A stretch of DNA of 64,000 nt from Ephemerocybe angulata (lineage: Eukaryota > Basidiomycota > Agaricomycetes > Agaricales > Psathyrellaceae): contig JAACJK010000109.1 of NCBI GenBank assembly GCA_013368325.1, positions 1,488,001-1,552,000 on the forward strand, written 5' to 3'. Of this stretch, positions 51,517 through 62,807 are shown in pieces. The position numbers and the translations under genes were made by a program. The notes below the pieces were generated by a model. That model was given only the letters and a program-made list of their open reading frames with translations, searched no databases and was not told the origin of the DNA. Position 1 is the first letter of the stretch. Each line of letters begins with the position of its first letter.

Positions 51517-53564
51517 TTAAGCCTCTTCTTCCTCTTCTTCTTCCTCCTCCTCATCTTGGCCAGTGAAGGTATCGGCGGGCACAGCGTAGAGGCGGATCAC
51601 AGGCTAGATAATTAAAAGATCAGCTATCAGGCAACGAGGCTAACACTGGTTGGGAAGTACCTTGTTGGGGTCCTTAACGAGGACATACTTGCCCTCGGGC
51701 ATCTTCATGCACAGGTCGGTAACAGTGCGGACGATACCCCATCCGTTAGCCAAGGAAACGTTAAGCTGCGCGGCAAAGTCGGTGGGGCGAATCGAAGTTG
51801 CGCTGAGAACAACGTGGCGAGTGTTGTCACGAGGGTTGGCTCGAGAGATGTAACTTTAAAAAACGCGCCCACAGTTGATCAGCTTCGCCTGACCCACTCA
51901 TTGATTCAAAGGACTCACCCAATCTTCATCAAATCAGCACCAGCGAGGACACTCTGGACGGTCCACTTGGCGAGCTTGCAGCTGTTGTTCTTCATCTCGG
52001 TAGCGACAACAGCACCTCTCTGCGAGTCGAGCTTGGTCCTCCAGTCGGGGGCACCACCGGCACCCTGGGAGCGAGGATCGAATTCGTTGAGAGCACGGAT
52101 GGTAGCGAGACCCTGGCCTTCACGGGGGTTACCGGCACCGGGCACATAAGCATCAACCTCTGTACGAACGCAAATCTTGACATCCTCGTCTTCGGTGATT
52201 CCAAGATCGAAGAGCCGGTATCGGTAACCGCACGAGGCGAGAGGTTCGGTCTCATCAGGCCCATAGAACGGGTTAGGATGGGCGAAGTCAACAGGTGCTG
52301 GGGGCGGTGTCTCGATAACAGTCTGGAAACCAAAGTTCTGATTGATGTAGGTGGCCTCCAGAGAGAGAGATGTCGCTGTGTTAATAGGAGCGGTCTCGGG
52401 AACGACTGCCTTTTCGGCGGGGTTGTTGGGGTTGGGCGGGGCAGGATCTTGAGGGGGATCTGCCGCATTTTCGTTGACAGTCACCGTGTCGAACGGACCA
52501 CCATCACGCTTATCGAAGAAGAGGTTATTGCCCTCACGAACAATGACGATATCCCAAGGATAAACCGATCGGGGAGCGCACATCAGCACAGACAAGATGA
52601 TATCGGTCGTGTATACGTTGGCAACATTTTTGCTTGCGAGCTAACGGTGTGTGGTGAGAAAGAGGTTGCGATAAGGTTAAACACACAAGCCATACCTGTT
52701 GAATAACGGGGTCATCAGAAGTCGTAGGATTGTACTTGATACGGTCCACAAGTTGCAAGGGCTTCTCCGATTTGGTAGTGACACGGTCGTAGGTCTTGTC
52801 ATACGCAAAGATGCGACCATAGGAATCACTGAACACAAACGATCAGGAATACGGATTTGCAAAAGCCCAAACAGATCACTCACAGCTCTTCAGGCTCATC
52901 AACTTCCAAGCGCAGCTTCGAAAGTCTGTGGAACTCGATCTCCTCCAGCATTTGCCATGAAGGCGAGATAACCACGGAGGCCTCACGCGATCGGTTGTTC
53001 TGGAATTGCGAATCGTAAGTAATTGCGTAGATCAAAGAAATTATCGCGCACCTTTTCCCAATCTCTCCAGCCTCGTCGGCCGCTAGCCATGGTCCTCTGC
53101 ATGCCTCCGCGACCTCCAGGACCGCCGCGTCCACCTCTGACATTTGAAGCAGCACCACCACGGGCACCCCAGGGGCTTCCACGAGGTCCACCACGACCAC
53201 GGTTGAATCCACCACCACGACGAGCGGGGGCAGGCTTGTTGTCGACAAGCGAGAAAGAGGATTCATCCTCAACATGGAAGTACGCAAATGCGCTCGCGGT
53301 ACCGCTTCCAAAGGCCTGGTTTCTGTCTCCCCTGCGTCCTGCGGCGCCTCCCCTGTTGCTCTGGGACTGCGATCCCTGCTGGTTCTGGCGATTATCGGTC
53401 GAGAGATCGTTCCAGTCGGCAACTCTGCCTAGTTTGTCTGATTTTGCGAAGGGTGCATAAGGAATATCCCTGAATTTGAATTCTTCGGGGAAGTTCGTCG
53501 AGGTGGAAGGTCCCCAACCTCCATCAGGGTTGTCGTAAATCGGTGGTAGTGAGAACGAGGACAT
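51517..53564 (-). CDS. Translation initiation factor eIF3 subunit D
   Basis: eIF3d is a peripheral eIF3 subunit that contacts the ribosome exit side and can bind the mRNA cap. The start is MSSFSLPPIYDNPDGGWGPS, followed by the signature DIPYAPFAKSDKLGRVADWN. An RGG/Gly-rich region comes next (GGFNRGRGGPRGSPWGARGG), as in other eIF3d proteins. The core has VVISPSWQMLEEIEFHRLSK, DSYGRIFAYDKTYDRVTTKS, VYTTDIILSVLMCAPRSVYP and GYRYRLFDLGITEDEDVKIC. The C-terminus reads PVIRLYAVPADTFTGQDEEE and ends in a Glu run with TAA at 51517-51519. Several short introns interrupt the gene. It is divergent from IST3 with a very short promoter. Confidence 0.95.
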
Positions 53565-53668
53565 CTTGGAGGATAAGATGGACGATAACTGGAGAGCCTG
53601 ATTACAAAAAATTTAGGTTTCACAAGGATTACTTACCGTGAGAAAGTTTAACCGCTTTCCTCTGAGCC
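53565..53668. promoter_or_regulatory. 104-bp divergent promoter, eIF3d / IST3
   Basis: Only 104 bp lie between the two divergent ATGs, so both 5' UTRs and the core promoter must fit here. A CT-rich segment lies near the IST3 start. No individual element is assigned. Confidence 0.55.
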
Positions 53669-54766
53669 ATGAAGTACGTTGCTCTCCTCGCCCGTTCGAC
53701 CCCTGAATTCAGACTAATCCTCTTGCTATTGTGCCAGTGTTGTGAAGGAGATCAATGCTATAAACCAGAGAGAGCTTGACCTTGGGCTCAATGCCTCGTG
53801 GCATGACGACTACAAGGACTCAGCGCGAATCTTTGCCGGAAACCTACACAAGGACCTGACAGAGGGCGATGTCATCACCATATTTTCTCAGTGAGTTCTA
53901 ACCTTAGAGATGTTTAACTTCATCGTACTGAACAGGCCTCTAGGTATGGAGAGATCATGGACATTAACATGCCTCGCGACAAGGAAACCGGCGCCCCGAA
54001 GGGATTCGCATTTCTCATGTATGAGGATCAACGTTCTACCGTTCTTGCTGTTGATAATCTCAACGGCGCAAAGGTGCTCGAAAGGACCTTGAGGGTTGAT
54101 CATGTCAAGCAGTACCGACAGCCCAGGTACAAGAACGAAGAAGGCGAGTGGATAGAGCCGGACGAGGAGTCGCTGAACGCAAAGCCAGAATTGGTTGATG
54201 GTATGTACCAACGAATGTGGCAATATAAAGGGAGCTCCGCTAACACACCTGGCTTCGTATTCACAGAGGGCGGAGCAGAGTCAGATTCTTCAGACTCATC
54301 GGCGATATCAATCGACCCAGAAGACCCTATGAGGGATTATCTCATCGCTAAGCGGAAAGAAGAGAAAGCGAAGCGGCGCGACAAGGGGAAGAAGAAAGCC
54401 TCGAAGTCGAAACATAAAGATGAAACGCCTGAGGAGCGGGCGGCCAGAAAGGCGAGAAAGCGGGAGAAGAAGGAGAAGAAGGCCAAGAAAGCCGCAAAGT
54501 CAGAAGGTGTGAGAGCGGTGGAGGACCTGCTCAAGGGTCTTGGGAACCCAGATATGGGTCGACGTCCTGGTCGGTCCGAAAGCCCTGTCGGGCGGTCGCA
54601 CCGCGATCGCAGCCGCTCGCCACTACCCTCTGAGCATCATCGTCGCCGCCGCTCTCCCTCTCCATACGAGAACAAAAGGCGGACGCGCTACTCGGACGAC
54701 GAGGATGATCGGTCCCGCGCTAGTAGGCCTCAGCCTTATTCTGGGAGGGGAAGGGACTACGATTGA
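53669..54766 (+). CDS. IST3: Ist3/RBMX2 (Cwf29) spliceosomal RRM protein
   Basis: Ist3 (Snu17) is an RRM protein of the RES complex and binds near the branch site in the activated spliceosome. Exon 1 contributes only ATGAA (53669-53673). Exon 2 (53738-53890) then gives the family start MNVVKEINAINQRELDLGLN and ASWHDDYKDSARIFAGNLHK. Exon 3 begins at 53944. RNP2 is ARIFAGNL and RNP1 is KGFAFLMY. After LRVDHVKQYRQPRYK the protein is charged, with a Lys/Glu-rich stretch and an SR-like tail (RSHRDRSRSPLPSEHHRRRR). A 66-nt stretch at 54201-54266 has a perfect donor (gtatgt) and acceptor (cacag) but no stop and a length divisible by three. The product is therefore 304 residues if it is spliced out and 326 if retained. 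Removal fits the family better (ELVDEGGAES). Confidence 0.9.
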
Positions 54767-56355
54767 TTGGACCTGTGCTTCTCTCGAGGAATATGTTTCA
54801 CTCTTTCTCCCTCTCATCTCCCTGAAAGCTACTTTTGGTGTCGGGTAACTCGCTCATTCGATCTTCTTTCCGACCCTCAATGTCATCTATGATCCGTACG
54901 CGCCACTTCCGCTTATAATGCCACTTTTGACCTCTTCGATTCGCATTGATCATGGAAATATTGTGGTTTAACCTTCAGATATTTACAGGTCAGTCCGCAC
55001 TATATCCTTCCCACCCCGTCTTCGAATGGCTATCCCCAGGTAACCTACCTCAAGCGCAAGTTAGGACGTCACTTTCTTGCCAGAGGATGACACGTTCATG
55101 TCGTGGGTTGGAAGCTCTCGGGACTGCTAACATAAATGACAGGGCACGACGACAGAAACTAAGCGCCATGGCACTCATCAGACATTCGAAGGTAAGGAAA
55201 ACTGTCTTGCATCATCTTCGGCGAAGGGACATGGGCCCTGAGGCCTGAATCGTCATAGGTCGCCAACTCCTGCTGATGCGTGTCTCTTGGTGCACAGCAA
55301 GGGACGTCGATAATTGAGCTACCTGATGACTATCAGGAGGGGGAAGCTTGGAGCTTACATTTCCCGGGGAATGGAAGCTCGAGGGGGCGGGAACGGGTGG
55401 CAAGAAGCGAAGTACCTCTGCTTCAATGTAGCAGACATCTAATAAGTATCCAGTACACAGGCGGATGGCCATAAGCATCCAGAAGGTTCGGAAGGAGATC
55501 TGAGTAAATAGCCATCGGCAGGCAGGGACCCCTGGTGCACAGTGGGAGCTAGGGACGTGTGAGAGAAAGAACCGTAGGTTCTTAAATGTGAAAGAATTCG
55601 AACTTTGAAACCCAGCGAGTTGGATGTGCCATAATCTGAGGTGCTCGAGTCACACCAAGGACTGTAACATTAAAGCAGCGGAGACGTTGCACGATCTCCC
55701 AGGGAGGTGACAAACTCATAGAAGAATGTGTTTGGAGACGATATCTTGAAGAACCAACTGGGCTGTGGTTGCCACTGTTGTGTCGGCCCGCTCGTCAGTA
55801 GAAAGAACGAGCAGGGGAACCGTCCTGAGATAGTCTAACCAAACGAAATGCTCATTCGATTCAGATATAGCTGAATCTAGAACGAATGTCTTGATACTCT
55901 GATATGAGCTGAGTATGGAAGATGAATTTGGTGAAGGGTAGAAGATCCTCTGTGGCTGGTGGGTTTTGTGGTGGTTAGTGTTGAACAAGAGTCGCGTCGC
56001 GTCCAATCCGAACGCGTCCCGATAAATTATTCCCACCCGCGTGTGCGCCTCCGCGTCCATGACCTTTGCAGCCATAATGAGTCAAATCGACGAAACAGCT
56101 TTGCCATCGACCACCGCGTCGACCATTTGTTGTCCAGGGTCTAAAACAGAACAAAAGCGCTTTGTGGAGAAGGTAATGCCACTTGTATAATGACATGTGG
56201 CATGGATGCGACGTTCATTGTTCTCCTCCTTCCCCTCCAGGTTTATAAACCCTGACGCCGCTCAGTGGATCTTGCAACCGTCTAGCTTCCCCAAATCTCA
56301 ATCGCGGACAAGTGTTGCATAACTAGGGAACTGACACTCCAGAGAAAGACACTCG
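54767..56355. other. Intergenic 1.6 kb
   Basis: The IST3 3' UTR lies at the left and the promoter of the zinc-knuckle gene at the right. The open frames between them are short and on mixed strands, with no recognisable product. No repeat or RNA gene is seen. Confidence 0.5.
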
Positions 56356-57549
56356 ATGGCGCCTCGAACGACCCGATCCTCCACTGGGACACCAATGCCC
56401 CGTGCGCCCCTTGAAGATGACGACACAGGGAGCGTTAACAGCAGTCCCTCGACAACTCCTCGGAAGGTCCCTTGCTGCACTAAGTGCAAGAGACCCAGAG
56501 CAGGTCACCCTCGCACAGGATGCCCCTATGTCGATTCCGATGGGACGCCCGCCCCTTCAACTCCAGAACCTTCCCCTTTGAAGCCCAAAGCCACAGCTTC
56601 AAGATCGACAACCCCAGCTAAGCAAGGTCGCAGAAGCATAGGCGGTGCTAGGGGTGGTCCTCTGGAGGCCGCCATGGGCTCCATGCAGATCCGAGAGGCA
56701 ACCCCCGAAGAGGAGGAGGAGCAGAAGCGTGCCATGGCCAAGGCTCGAAGGAGGTCCCAACCTCTAAACCAGAAGGGCCCCAGCCTGCTCTCGCTATCTA
56801 CGACATCAGGGGAGATAGTTGAAAGGCTGTTGCAGCCAGGGATCCTGGATGAAGACACAGAACCGGAGGATAATGGCGGCTTCGTCGCCTCGCCGCTCCA
56901 AACCAAACCCTCGCGCATAATCCAGTGGCAAGAAACGGTGCGAATCGAAACTAAAGTTACGCCCGATTGGAAACCAGTCCTCAGTAGACCCAAGTCCTCG
57001 CCACAATCGCCGATGCCAGGAACCCTGTACACGCCCAACACCAGCTTCTTCGAATCTCAGGCCACAGTGAAGGTCGAAGACGGTGTTGGGCCGAGGATTA
57101 TGGTTACATCTCCTACTCACTCCCAAATCTCCGAGAGCCAGTCGGCACGCCAGACGCCCCCTGCGTCCAAGCAGGCGCCGAGGGGGCTCGGGCGGACGAT
57201 GAGCATGGAACAGCGCGAGTACTTCCTTTCTCAGGTCGGAAGCACGTCGAAGGGCACAATCCACGTCCTGCCCAAAGCCTCGGTGGACGGCTTCGCGGAC
57301 GACGCCCGCGAGATGGGGTTCCTGGCGCAGGTGGTCAAGACCGAGGACGAAGATGACAGCCAGGCGTTCCTGGTCGTCGGAAAGGACGATGCGGAAGTCG
57401 ACAGACTCGTGAATCGGATCGCGAAACAGGATAAATTACAGACGCCTGGGTCGGCCCCCGGAGCGGGATCGAAATCGAGGCTTGGAGCTGTGGCGGGAGG
57501 CGCCGTGGTGGGTGCGGTTGGTGCATGGGCGGGGTTAGCTTTCTCTTGA
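56356..57549 (+). CDS. Conserved-type fungal protein with zinc knuckle and C-terminal hydrophobic tail
   Basis: I do not recognise a named orthologue. The frame is a single 397-residue exon, unusual beside intron-rich neighbours. Near residues 40-55 it has a compact cluster CCTKCKRPRAGHPRTGCPY, fitting C-X2-C-X6-H-X4-C. This resembles a retroviral-type zinc knuckle with a longer second spacing. A long Ser/Pro/Arg-rich disordered region follows, with WQETVRIETKVTPDWKPVLS and a run TPEEEEEQKRAMAKARRR. Near the end is a conserved-looking folded patch (MSMEQREYFLSQVGSTSKGT; ASVDGFADDAREMGFLAQVV). The last 22 residues form a Gly/Ala-rich hydrophobic segment (AVAGGAVVGAVGAWAGLAFS), which could be a tail anchor. 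Function is unknown. Confidence 0.8.
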   Translation: MAPRTTRSSTGTPMPRAPLEDDDTGSVNSSPSTTPRKVPCCTKCKRPRAGHPRTGCPYVDSDGTPAPSTPEPSPLKPKATASRSTTPAKQGRRSIGGARGGPLEAAMGSMQIREATPEEEEEQKRAMAKARRRSQPLNQKGPSLLSLSTTSGEIVERLLQPGILDEDTEPEDNGGFVASPLQTKPSRIIQWQETVRIETKVTPDWKPVLSRPKSSPQSPMPGTLYTPNTSFFESQATVKVEDGVGPRIMVTSPTHSQISESQSARQTPPASKQAPRGLGRTMSMEQREYFLSQVGSTSKGTIHVLPKASVDGFADDAREMGFLAQVVKTEDEDDSQAFLVVGKDDAEVDRLVNRIAKQDKLQTPGSAPGAGSKSRLGAVAGGAVVGAVGAWAGLAFS

Positions 57550-58897
57550 GAAGCATGGAGACGCGAGAAGGACATTGAGGAGGACTGGATCGGTTATCTT
57601 GTGCGTGTGCTCTGTCAGGTTTCACTTTGCAAGGACCCAAGGGACTCGGACTGAAGTTGAATTTTATTCCTCTGTTTCAGCCTTTCTTTTTTCTTTCCGC
57701 CACTTGTCTAGCAGATAAACTATGCTCGTTCCGGTAAATTGATTAATTCAAGCGCCCGATTTTTGATAGCGTTAGCGTTAGCCCGGTCTGACCATGGTCA
57801 GGGTCACAGTGCTTCCATTCATGCTGGGGACCCGAGGCTCCAGCCTCGGTTCCGAGGTCAGCCAGCAGAACTGCCTGCTCAGCCGTGTACGCTTCAGGCG
57901 TCATCCTTCCCACCTTTCTCTGCTACTTACCTACAGTTCCCTGCGGAAGCCATTCGGTGTTCTCGGTGTCCCGAACCATAGCGAGCTATTGTGCATTGCC
58001 AGTAGACTTAGGGCTACATCATGGCTTCTCCGGTGGGATCGTACTTCGAGAACGGGTTCAGAATCCGGTGCGGGGAGCTCTATCGCCCTGCTCGCTTTCC
58101 TTGAGGATCGGGGCCACCTCGTCGGGCCTGCTCCTGCGGCTCCACCTCCACCGGGCCCGTTCTGTGGCGAGCGACAACGACAATCCGCGCATACCACATT
58201 ACGTCCTGTATGTCCATTCTAGTGCGAGCATTTTTATTCCCTGTCTGTCCTCGCCACCGCCGTGGGCTTCTTCTTCTGGGGGTTCAGTCTGACTCATGGC
58301 TTCGACATCCGACACTGGAAGCGTGGCTTTAGGTTCAAGAGGTGCGTTTTCGCCATCGGGACCGCGAGATGGGATTATGTATTCGCGAGGGCTGGGATTG
58401 AGGTCATAGTCTCATTCATTTTAACTTCATCTATGAAGGTGTTAGCTGTTATAACTTGCTTCTAGTAGAAGGGATATTACTTCTCCACTTCGGTCGGATT
58501 ATGTGTATATGCTCGAAATGCGCCTACGAGACACTCGGGGTGGCCTGAAGCACTGAGGCTCAACGCGGACTTTTGGTACTCTGAATGAAATGAAATGGAA
58601 AATGTTGATAAAAGCTATATCCGTTGAGCTTCTGAGAAGGGTTAGCGTTGGATATCGGAGCTGCAAGAAACACTGAATGAATATCTCTGAGTTTACCTTT
58701 TCCCTTCTCGTCGCCTTACGGTTCTTCAGTCGCGTCGACGCGACTGTCACAAATCATGTGCATGGGGTAACGCGCGAACGCGTGACGAAACGAGCCTTCG
58801 CTGCTCATCAACCGACCACTACCATCAACGCAATTAGACGCCCAAGAAACGCTACCACTGCCCAAGCCTATCTCTCAATACGGACATAGCATCCCAA
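57550..58897. other. Intergenic 1.35 kb
   Basis: A 3' UTR lies at the left and the promoter of the gamma-tubulin complex gene at the right. A short inverted motif (cgaggctccagcctcgg) sits near 57833-57850. Open frames show no recognisable product. Confidence 0.5.
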
Positions 58898-61800
58898 ATG
58901 AACCCAAGCGCCTCCAGAAAGTCCTCAAGCTCATCCCAACCTCGAGAGCGTCGAACATCGACGAGCTCAGCATCCTCCCGACCTTCGTCGAGCTTATCAT
59001 CGCGCCCCTCATCCAGTCTGTCGGCACCCCGGCCGCTCTCGCGTGTCTCCGCAAGCCGTCCGTTGTCCAGCCTCACTACAAGACCGCCATCTGCGGGTTC
59101 ATCGTACCGGCCTCAGTCGAGGTTCTCCGGGAGGCCGCCATCGAGGGCTGCGCAAAGGACGAAGTTGTTGCCGCAATACCTGGCCCTGGCGCAGCAGGTT
59201 ACTGGTGTGAACGAGGAAGAGGATGATGGGGAGGCCATGAGGGGTATGGTGGAATATCTGATGAAGAGGCTGGATACGATTTCGGCGAGCAAGGCGGCGG
59301 TGAGGGTCGATATGGAGTATATTGATCGAGCAATAAGTGGGTAGGTTGATCTGTACTCCCAATGATTGTATGCTAATTCTCCACCTTTTGTAATGCAGGA
59401 CTGCCTTGAAGGCGAGAGTGAGGCTGCAGGAAAAGGCTTCAATGGGTTTGGAGCATTGTTATGAGAAGCTCAAAGCGCATGTGGAGAATCAGGAGAACGA
59501 TCTGGACTCAGAGATCAAGGTGTGTTGTACCCTACTCAATATGTGTAACTCACTGACATACAGCCCTAATAGATTAGTCGTATTCCAGACCATCTCAAGT
59601 TCTTGATTGAACTATCAGAGCCACCTTCCGCCGCGACGGAAGCATTCGCGGACCTATACCTCGAAAACGTTCGCAATCCCCCTCCTCCTGCACCGACCCT
59701 CACATGGGCAGACATTCTCGCAGAAGAGCCTTTTGAAGGCGAACATTGGGAGGGTATACTAGATCCCATAAATGTGGACGACGACTGGGACAGCACACCA
59801 TCCTTATCACCCTTGAACTCGGATGATTTGGCCTTGGACGACGACGACTCGTCTTTGGACTCGCCCTTTAACAGGCACTTAGAGCTTATCTCAGAAGGTT
59901 CTTCACCCCGACAGCCAAAGGAACCTGCATTCGCGTACCCTGATGACGACCCAGCGTTGTTTGAGGACCTGAGCGCCAGGCAATACTGGAGGAAGGAGTG
60001 GGAGTCGGACATTGACGCTTCACGGCCCTTCGACCTTGGAGATCCGTCGACTTTGGGGCCTTCCATTGCCCGTGTTGCTGCCAAAGCAAGAGAAGGGCGT
60101 TATAGCCAAAGGATTGGGCCTCTGGAGGTAGGCGCGTTCGTTTGGTTGTTCTTTGGAGACACTTAGCTGAAGATATTCTCAGAAATATATCGACGAGGAA
60201 GATATGGTCCGCGAGGTTCTTATGGCATTGCAGGGGCGCGAGAACATAGCCTTGATGAGCACCATTGGCCGTTTCAGTGTAAGGCTTTTCTCCACCTTGA
60301 TCACACAAGTACTAAGGCATGTTTGTAGACCAGCTTCTCAACACCTCGGCTAGTCCATTTGACCCCGCTATCTCAAGCGTCGATCTTGGAATCGTTTGCC
60401 AGAGCCGCCACAACAGTCCAATCTCTGCGGTGCTTCACCAAGGCAATCTTTACAAGTTGCTTTGAAGAGCTATCGTCTGGAACCAATCACAATCCCGAGC
60501 CTTCGGCACAAGGCCTGCACTCCGCCTTGACCAGAACGTCGGAGGCCTTTGCAGACGCGATAGACCAAGAAGTGCGAGACTTCGATGCGTGGTGTGCCGC
60601 GAGGGAGGAGCAAATCTGTCTTGCAAGTCAAGGTGCTACCGAGGAACCGCTTATCGTAAGCTTGCTCGAAACCCAGAACGCTCTTTCGGAACAGTACGAC
60701 GAAGCTTTTGATGTTGTACTTGAAGCCTTGCGGAATGTCTTCATTGTGACGCGCACCGAAGACGGTACCCAGCAAATCCAAACGAAGCGGTCGCCTGCCG
60801 GACAATCAACGTTCCTGCTCGATACCCTATTCTCCACGCTGCAGGAACATACGGAACGGAACTCGCTGGTTGTGAGTCGGATGCTGATGCGGATATTCGT
60901 GCGGACGGCGGAGCCCATGTGGGCGATGGTGGGGAAATGGCTGCGGGATGGGATGAGCATTCTGAGCGGTGCACATGGAGAGAAGTCGGCGGACCTAGAG
61001 GAGGAGTTCTTCATCGAATCCAGCGGTGTGGGTATTGGTATGATGAGCATGGGGCTTTTGGATCCCGATTTCTGGAAGGAGGGGTACAGTTTAAGGGAAC
61101 AGTACGTCCATGCGGTGACTGGGGGAGGGTTTGGAGAGAGTGGGATGCCGGATAAGAGGCCGCTTGTGCCGTCGTTTTTGAAGCATGTTGCTGACCCAAT
61201 TTTGGAGACGGGGAAGGCTATCGGGCTCGTCCGTGCCCTGGGGCTGGGCCAGTTCTCCCAGGGCTTCACGGATTGGACGTCCTTCGCGGATGTTATCGCG
61301 TCTAGTTTGGACGAGACTATAGAGGGGGAACGGGAACTTGAGCAGCTGGGTGGGAGGGATGATAGACTGGCCTCCTTGTTTAGCGTTTCTGTGGATTCTC
61401 TCTCTCGGGTGGTGTACGACAGATTATCCCCTGTGTGCGAGGTCACTGGCCGGTCTCTGGTCAAGATAATTGTGGAAGATTGCGAGCTTTGGAGGCATGT
61501 CAACGCCGTTGAGGACGTCTACCTTATGCGGAGAGGAGATGCAATTAGTCACTTTATTGACACTGTCTTCACCAAGGCACGTCCTTTCCAATCTAGGGAC
61601 TTCAAAAGGTGGACTAACGGCTTTTCCTTCAGATCGACTCCAGCCAATCCTGGGCAGACTTCCATTTTCTCAACACAGCTTTTGGCGACGTGGTACGCTC
61701 AACGCAAAAAGTAGGCGTTGAGGAATGGATCCAACTTTCACTTGTTCGACTGTCGCATCGCAACCACCGCGAGGCAGATCGTCACATACACCGGACAGTC

Positions 61801-62807
61801 AAAGCGTTCGATGGTCTACAGCTGGAATATGCTGTGCCCTTCCCCTTGACCTATATCTTCCGTCCAGAAATCATCCAGAAGTACAGCGAGATCTTCGCGC
61901 TGTTATTGCAGATCAGGAGGGCCAAGAACGTCTTGGAAAGGATCTTGGTTAGAGGAGATATGGCTGGCTCCAGTGGGTTTAGAGAGGAAATGAAGGTGTT
62001 TTACGCAATGCGGAGTCGGTTGAGTTGGTTTGTCAAGTGAGTTGTCTCGACTTGCCTCGTGAAGTTTAACGACTGAATCGTCGATAGCACTCTCCTCAAC
62101 TTCTTGACCACATACGTAAGTTAACAGTTCTACATAGAAATGTTTTTTCCCTGTATTGACATTGTTTCTAGGTTCTCCACGTGCAAATTTCCAAATTCCA
62201 CGAACACCTGGGAAATGCGCGATCTCTAGATGAAATAGTACATATGCATGACGAACAGTAAGCAGGACCTCTTATCTCTCGTTTCAGGGTCTGACAACCA
62301 CACTACAGCCTCGACCAAATGCAGACCCGATGTCTCCTATCCCCCAACGCCCCCGTGCTCCACCGCTCCATCATCTCAATTCTCGACATGTGCCTACACT
62401 TCAGTGGGCTCTTCGTCTCCTATTCTGGAAACACAGCAGCGACACACGACGTCTCCCGGGGCTCGATAACCCTCAAACACCGCAGCCGGCGTCTCAAGAG
62501 CCAGCAGCTCAACGTTATCGGGTTCGCGCCTGCCAGTGCCAGTTTCCGCGCGGAGAGTTCCGATGAGGACTCGGATGAAGAGTTTGACGAGGAGGGTCCT
62601 GCGCCTGAGACGTCGTTCTCGTCGATGATTCAGGGGGAGGGGTATCGGGTTGATGATATGTTTGGGACGATCGAGCAGATGTCGAAGGAGTTGGATGGGT
62701 TGGTGAGGTTTGTGAGGAGGGGGGTTGAAAGTCTGTCCGGAGGGGTGAGTGAAGCCGCGGCTACGTTTGGAGTTTTGGCGTTTGCCTTGGAAGATTGGGA
62801 TCTCTAG
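58898..62807 (+). CDS. Gamma-tubulin complex component, GCP5-like (Spc97/Spc98 family)
   Basis: GCP proteins assemble the gamma-tubulin ring complex that nucleates microtubules at the spindle pole body. GCP5 (S. pombe Mod21, human TUBGCP5) is a low-copy, non-essential-type subunit in many fungi. The ATG at 58898 opens a Ser/Arg/Pro-rich N-terminus of about 100 residues. Helical segments follow, then LTWADILAEEPFEGEHWEGI, the signature that suggests GCP5. Next are KYIDEEDMVREVLMALQGRE and the GRIP1-type region (LSQASILESFARAATTVQSL; FLLDTLFSTLQEHTERNSLV; WLRDGMSILSG). The C-terminal GRIP2-like part has EEWIQLSLVRLSHRNHREAD, LEYAVPFPLTYIFRPEIIQK and AMRSRLSWFV. The end is acidic and helical, with TAG at 62805-62807. 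At least nine exons are present. GCP6 is the main alternative. Confidence 0.82.
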
